A stretch of DNA of 64,000 nt from Atopsyche davidsoni (lineage: Eukaryota > Arthropoda > Insecta > Trichoptera > Hydrobiosidae): assembly GCA_022113835.1 (NCBI GenBank), contig JAILWY010000027.1:7256501-7320500 (forward strand), given 5' to 3'. The translations under genes were made by a program, and so were the position numbers. This document shows positions 58,944-64,000 of the stretch, piece by piece; position 1 is the stretch's first letter, and every line of letters begins with the position of its first letter. Under the pieces are notes generated by a model. It made no database searches. It was not told where the DNA came from and saw only the letters and a list, made by a program, of their open reading frames with translations.

Positions 58944-59140
58944 TTAGCGAAATAGGAGCGGCGCGGCGAGGTTACCTTAAATTTTAGTACGTGCGAATAT
59001 GAACATTCGCAGCCGTTTGTTCCTGCCAAGTGCAGTGGCTCTATCCGCCGAGAGATTGATGGTCTGTCGCTCTCTGGGATGAAAATAATTGAAATAGCAG
59101 GACGATGTTTTGTATCCGCTGGCCGTATGTGTGATGTTTT
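58690..59140. promoter_or_regulatory. Candidate regulatory island with TAATTA palindrome
   Basis: GC-rich block peaking at 58850-58970. CTAATTAG at 58940-58947 is a palindromic homeodomain site. Overlapping frames on both strands are not recognisable. Enhancer function is inferred. Confidence 0.3.
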
Positions 59141-59434
59141 ACTTTGCGCTGCAGATTTCATATTCGATGTACGCATGGACATTGCGTTGTTTAATAATAA
59201 TACAAAAATAAATCAGTTGTTATATGTAAATAAAATACCACAAAACAGAGGAATCACTCACAAGACTCATCATAAAAACATCAAATCAAATATATTTATT
59301 TAAAAATTTTTTTTCGTTGTTAAAATGTAGAATAAAGTATTCATCAATGGATCGCGTCAAGTTCTAAATACTTAGAAAAAAAAACGATAAATATCACTAC
59401 AAGTATATAAAGTTTCGTTCTGAAATAATTAAAT

Positions 59435-59482
<48 letters not shown>

Positions 59483-59865
59483 TTTAATTTCTCAAAATAT
59501 ACTTTTAGGTAAAGAAGTGATGCTTCTCGTATTTTTTTACAGCAGCTTTTTTCATAATTTTTAACACTTGATCATATTTTAAACCCACTCCATACTCAGA
59601 AACATTTAAAGTAACAATATAGGTATATATTGATACCTTGCTGTTCAATAATTTTATTTCATCCATAGGTAAAAAATAATTGATAATTTAAAATATATTA
59701 AAAAAAAAAAAACATAAAAGAGAAAAGGATTTCTACCTCAAGAGTTTTTTAAAAACTGCAGAGTTTTTTTTAAATATTTTTACTGTACGTTTATTTTTTA
59801 TTATTTACTGGTACCTGCCATTGCAGCATTTTACATGAGTCGATGCTGAAAATCCGTTAATTTAT
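59141..59865. other. AT-rich spacer around an AT microsatellite
   Basis: A/T-rich with low-complexity frames only. The (AT)18 tract at 59439-59474 is listed separately. Confidence 0.45.
59439..59485. repeat. (AT)18 microsatellite followed by T11
   Basis: An uninterrupted AT dinucleotide tract, the longest simple repeat in the window, passes directly into a run of T. It is likely to vary in length between individuals. Confidence 0.95.
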
Positions 59866-60070
59866 AAGTGAGCGATACTACGCGGACTACGTGTTCGATG
59901 CCTTGCACGGGCGGCCCGGCCGGAGCGCGAACCCCGAGGACCTCAAAACGCGCCTGATGAGAGGCGCGCAATTTTCCGACAATTTCCTGATAATCATCAA
60001 ATTGACCGTTTTGGCATGAAATTGGCTGCCTGAATTATCCAACCTCGTGATCGCTTGCTGAGCAATCAAT
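59866..60070. promoter_or_regulatory. Small GC island
   Basis: GC-rich core with CGGGCGGCCCGGCCGGAGCG at about 59909-59928. The 60-codon minus frame is not recognisable. Confidence 0.25.
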
Positions 60071-60690
60071 CTTTAATTATATATTTTTTTCAATGAGCTT
60101 GTATCAGAATTCACAATCTTGTGTTATGAGCTGGGTTTTATTTTGATACCCTTAATGATTAATTGTGTACAATTAAAAAAAATATTGACAAATTAATGCT
60201 TGGTTTTATATGTTTTGTTTATATACAGAAAATAACTCTTTTAATTTAACTATTAAATGAGTACATTAGAAGAATAATGATATTAATATTTATTGTACAT
60301 ACTTTAATTACCGTTCAAAATACTGTCATTGTGTTTTAACAATACAGTGATTACAATTAAACTCTTAAATATTATAGTTTCACAGTATAATGCTGTAGTT
60401 TCTATTTAAATTATAACTGCTCATTGTGTCTAATATAATTTACAGTATACTTAATTTTCTTGAGACGTCTTGCTTGTATTTTTTAACTTAATATAGATAA
60501 AATAAAATACGGCATATTTTAATGATAATATTATAACAAGAATAGCGTTAGCGCAAGTTTATATTTGAATAGGGAAAAAATAGATAAACATATATTTTAT
60601 TTCGGAATATACTGCAAGCTACCGCTGAACAAATACATTTAATCATAAACTCGGAATAAATTCAAAATAAAAATATATTTTTATCCACGT
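60071..60690. other. AT-rich spacer, nothing seen
   Basis: A/T-rich sequence with no supported feature. Confidence 0.5.
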
Positions 60691-60990
60691 CGACGTCCAT
60701 TTTCAGAACACAATTCCGAGACGGGCCGCGGCCCATCCGTCACGGTGCCACGGCGGACTCAGTCGCGGGCAAAAACGTCGGCAGGGATATCGCATTTTTG
60801 TCATCTTCCTGAGCGGCCGTGGCTGTACGAAGCACGCGGTCACTCAGCCGCGCCTCTCGAGCTCGCCCCTCTCGCGGTGCAGCCCGCCGAGGTTTTTCTG
60901 TGCCCCGCACTGGCTGGACGCGCGCATAGCCACTGCCTTTCTCCGTCCGAAATTTTGCCCTTATTCAGGTCGTTTTAATTTCTGCTGCAT
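60691..60990. promoter_or_regulatory. CpG-rich island
   Basis: About 280 bp, CG-dense. A 77-codon plus frame (60745-60978) fills it but matches nothing known. No Pho, TATA or splice-donor signal was found. Confidence 0.3.
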
Positions 60991-61365
60991 CCAAATTTTG
61001 AAATGATATATTTTTTTTATTGAAGTACTTACGGCTTTAGGTGTGTAGTTTTTGATGTTTTGAAAAAACTAAATGTGTACGTCATACTTTCTATAACAAT
61101 TGTAATTATAAAACCTGTAACGTAAGAGTGCTTATTATATCAATTCAAATAATGCCTCATGAACATTACGCATTTTTTTTTTTCAAAAATTCATGTTTAA
61201 AACTCAAAAACATCTTATGTTTTTAACTGTGTAACTCAAATAAACGCTGTTCAATTAAGGTGTCGAATTGAATAGTGATCATATTTCATAAAACATATTA
61301 TTACGCGTATATACGTAGATATATTTTCTTAGGTAAAATAACGCACGCATGCAAGACCAATTTAG
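60991..61365. other. AT-rich spacer, nothing seen
   Basis: A/T-rich sequence with no supported feature. Confidence 0.5.
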
Positions 61366-61624
61366 ATTCAAATAGATCGCCTCTCTAGTTCAATCAAAAT
61401 ATGCAAATCCCCGCCGCCTAGAGAGCAGTACGCCAAAGCAGCGAATATTTTAATCAAACGCCATTAAAACGGACGCATAATTCACAAGTCCTGTCATTCC
61501 GAAAGCAAAAACAGCGCGACCCGCAACTCGCCATTCGCCATTTCGCCATACTTTTACAGAGCAGCAAAAAACAGCGTGTAAACTACCGCTCGCGCCCGCC
61601 TCGGCGACTCGCAGGCATGTAAAG
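61366..61624. promoter_or_regulatory. Moderate-GC island at the left edge of MITE copy 5
   Basis: A 74-codon minus frame (61450-61674) crosses from this block into the transposon and is therefore unlikely to be a gene. Repeated CGCCATT words are present at about 61459, 61530 and 61537. Confidence 0.25.
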
Positions 61625-61793
61625 GCCTCTACACACGCAGCGACACAACCTGCGACCGATTTGCAATTAGCCAATAGTGTCCCTTTGTTTTGGGTATTTT
61701 TTATGGTTTTTTCCTAAGTAAAAAACGCCATGAGGGACGCCATTGGCTAGTTGCGAGTCGGTCGTAAGTATTGTCGCAACGTGTGTAGAGGGC
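61625..61793. mobile_element. TIR-family MITE, copy 5 (169 bp, best preserved)
   Basis: Both ends are complete. The left end reads CCTCTACACACGCAGCGACA and the right end, in reverse complement, CCTCTACACACGTTGCGACA. They continue inward through TGCGACCGATTTGCAATTAG (left) and a close counterpart (right), ending at the CCAAT(A/G)G(T/C)GTCCCT boundary. Arms are about 60 bp with a central non-coding spacer of about 50 bp. This copy defines the family best. The flanking bases do not show a clear target duplication. Confidence 0.8.
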
Positions 61794-62170
61794 TCGCCAC
61801 GTACAGAGGGCCTTATGTATTTCGGCTCGGTCGCGGGTACATAAGTGCTCGGCTCGTGTGCAGCGGCATTCGTCAGGTTCGCCTATAATCAAGGTGCGGG
61901 CGCGCTGACGCGGGGAGGGGGTACTGTTATTATGTTGGAGATTGGACGATGTCCGTGGCTCAATTAAGATATAAGCGGAGATTCGACGTTGGAAATAATT
62001 TGGGGTTTAGCTGAGACGAGCGCCGCGGGCCGGCCGTGAGTGACGGCTAGGCATGTTTGCTTTTGGGAACATTTCAATCGCGGCCGATGGGCTCGACGGC
62101 GTCGCCTTTACGATGCTGCTTATGGATGTTTGATGTGTTTAATTGATCGTTAATTCATGTCGCGGCTTCT
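61794..62170. promoter_or_regulatory. GC island right of MITE copy 5
   Basis: GC-rich sequence, densest at 61890-62060, with no recognisable frame beyond a 63-codon minus one that overlaps the transposon. Regulatory function is inferred from composition. Confidence 0.25.
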
Positions 62171-62255
62171 TGTTGTCAAATTGATTGAATGTAATAATTT
62201 ACACAATATTGAACGACGATATCTAATCGGAAATATTATACAGCTGTTTAGAAAC

Positions 62256-62300
62256 TCTGCTTAACAACCGACAACCGAAAGGTAACTATTTTAAAGCATC
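62256..62300. mobile_element. Fragment of the TIR family
   Basis: CTGCTTAACAACCGACAACC, then GAAAGGTAACTATTTTAAAGC, resembles the left end of copy 2 at 14.73 kb, including its missing outer bases and the AAAGCATC that follows. No right end was found within the next few hundred bases, so it is a one-ended remnant. Confidence 0.4.
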
Positions 62301-62559
62301 TTCGTTTGCATTGTTACGTATATAAATTTAAAAAACGCTTACCACTTACATAAAATAACTTAACTTAAAATAAATTTTATGATACTTACATAAATATCGA
62401 ATATTTTAATCAAATATTGTCATTATATATCTTAGACATAGATGCTTTATACTAAAAATAACAACTCTAGAAGTTTTAAATGGGTTAATTTAAATGTACA
62501 ATTTTGCATTAAAATATTTGAAGCTTCCATCAATTGGGAAACAGCAGATTAATCACTAC
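62301..62559. other. AT-rich spacer, nothing seen
   Basis: A/T-rich sequence with no supported feature. Confidence 0.5.
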
Positions 62560-62720
62560 CGGTAAGCTCAACATAGGCCCATCTCCATGTTAACTATACA
62601 CGTAGCGAGTATTTATTGCCACGTGTGCTGACCACGTGGCCGTTACAGGAAAGTCCGGACTTACGGACAAGCGGATGTTGCTGTGTCCGAGAGGAAAATT
62701 GCCCGATGTTTCGTATTAGG
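62560..62720. promoter_or_regulatory. Small island with twin CACGTG E-boxes
   Basis: CACGTG occurs at 62620-62625 and 62633-62638, 13 bp start to start. This is slightly more than one helical turn, so two bHLH dimers could sit on nearly the same face. The block is about 160 bp with no open frame. Confidence 0.35.
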
Positions 62721-63310
62721 GGTGCTTTATTGCTGAAGGGTTGCGAGTTCAGCTCTTGTTAGGGTTGTATTGATAAAGTCTCATGTATTGAAGCCTGGCT
62801 CTGATGAAAACATGTCGTGGTTTTTTTTTTTAATTTGTCAGTTCTGTTTCAGTGTGATATTTGAACTTTTAATATTTTTTACTTGACTGCCAAAACCAAT
62901 TAATTATTTTTTAAATTATTTATTTGTAATTGATATAAACAATTTTATTTAACTATTTTCATACAACTTTATCCTTTAACCCTTAGTTGCTTATATGATA
63001 TATCAAATGGTATGATACGTTTCCCAAAAGATGATATCTTCAAAGGAATATACAAAACATATATTTTTTAATGCTTAACAAGTAATTCAATCAATTTAAC
63101 AAGTGGTAACTTGATAAGTCAACTATTTTTTAATTGAAACATTTGCTTATCAGACCATACTAAAAGTTGATAGCGTTACCGCATTGTAAACATAAAGACT
63201 TGATAGTGCTCGAAGTCAACGAATAGGCACCGATTATTAAACAAAACAATATTTTTCAGTGTTGTTATATACAAATATTATTTGATAAAGTACAGGAGGC
63301 TTGAAATAAA
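62721..63310. other. AT-rich spacer, nothing seen
   Basis: A/T-rich sequence with no supported feature. Confidence 0.5.
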
Positions 63311-63500
63311 GCTGTGTCGTCAGCATTTCGTGGGCGGACGAGGTGGCAGGTAGTCGCCCTGCCGCTCCAGGCGTGTCGCCATCACTTACCATAGGCCCCC
63401 AAGCCGGGCTCGCGGACCGTAAAGCTGCCAATCCGGTCCTGCCTAGCACCCACCCCTGCCAGGGGTAGCTATCGCGACCCCACGCGACACTCCAAAAAAT
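63311..63500. other. GC-rich block, possibly a dispersed-repeat fragment
   Basis: A sharply bounded GC-rich block whose minus strand includes GGTAAGTGATGGCGACACGC. Its abrupt edges look more like an inserted repeat than an enhancer. The 98-codon minus frame (63237-63533) extends past both edges into AT-rich sequence and is not recognisable. No terminal repeats or target duplication were found. Confidence 0.25.
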
Positions 63501-64000
63501 CGAACACTTATAATAAAATACAGTTATATGCACTTGGAAAGTAGAAAATGTTCATTGTTAAAGTAAATTTTTGATCACGAAAATATTTACAAATTAAGAA
63601 ATACTTAATGTGTACGAGAGATATTTTAAATACTATATAAATTTATATATTATCCGTTTAAATCCGATATATAGAGGTATGGATATATAGAGTAAATAAA
63701 TGGGAATGCATTTGAATTGATTTTTTATACAACATAATTAGTTCTAGCTTACACTGTAGTAACTAATCAACATTTCAACCCACTTTTACATTCCTTGGTA
63801 TTAAAGATATTGTATGCGTGAGGCATTTTAGCTTCAAACGATTTGTATAAGTAATATAATCTAGAACTATCTTGATCGCACTGTTATAAGGGTAGAAAAA
63901 CGAAGCTAAAAATCCTGAAAAAACTTGGAATTAATAAAAATAAAATCGTCAGGCGCAATAAATTCTCTTATCGTAATGCGAGCTCGGCATGGGGGTAGGT
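63501..64000. other. AT-rich spacer at the window end
   Basis: A/T-rich. GC rises in the last 20 bases, so another island may begin at the edge. Confidence 0.4.

Noticed and set aside
1..64000. Hox-cluster microRNAs (mir-10, iab-4/iab-8) and mir-193
   Set aside because: Mature sequences were looked for by eye on the plus strand and in part on the minus strand and not found, so the locus cannot be assigned to the Hox cluster or the cortex/ivory region. The search was not exhaustive.

Overview
The window reads as AT-rich (roughly two thirds A+T by eye) animal DNA with no convincing protein-coding gene. The best fit is an insect, probably a moth or butterfly. Support comes from an element with complete Helitron ends, a short-TIR family with several diverged copies, a tRNA-Thr-like pseudogene inside a palindromic element, and an interstitial TTAGG-type run. 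The open frames are short, lie on both strands of the same GC-rich patches, and none gives a protein family I recognise. I found no rRNA, intact tRNA, CRISPR or known microRNA. The Hox-cluster microRNAs mir-10, iab-4 and iab-8, and mir-193, were looked for by eye and not seen.

Layout. 1-23 kb: AT-rich spacer with scattered GC-rich islands and most of the mobile-element relics: an LTR-like relic at 3 kb, foldbacks at 4.5 and 6.4 kb, a TIR element carrying a tRNA-like cloverleaf at 7.7 kb, two copies of one TIR family at 14.2-14.9 kb, a 160-bp palindrome at 19.4 kb and a Helitron at 22.1 kb. 23-31 kb: mostly AT-rich, with islands at 26.1 and 29.3 kb. 31.4-35.2 kb: three CpG-rich patches, each with strong YY1/Pho-type sites. 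The last runs into a near-perfect splice donor and is followed by a 55-nt candidate exon and a third candidate exon with a poly(A) signal. This is the best candidate transcription unit here and would be on the + strand.

36-64 kb: GC-rich islands of 150-700 bp recur about every 1-1.5 kb in AT-rich DNA, densest from 44 to 62 kb. Several carry recognisable transcription-factor motifs: an E-box minisatellite at 44.0 kb, a GATTA inverted pair with a TCF site at 52.0 kb, and a Hox/Exd-type site at 55.5 kb. The pattern of sparse genes, many short islands and homeodomain/bHLH/TCF/Pho sites resembles the regulatory landscape of a developmental regulator, either intergenic or a large intron. Conservation cannot be judged from one sequence, so island functions are inference. 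Which gene is regulated cannot be told.
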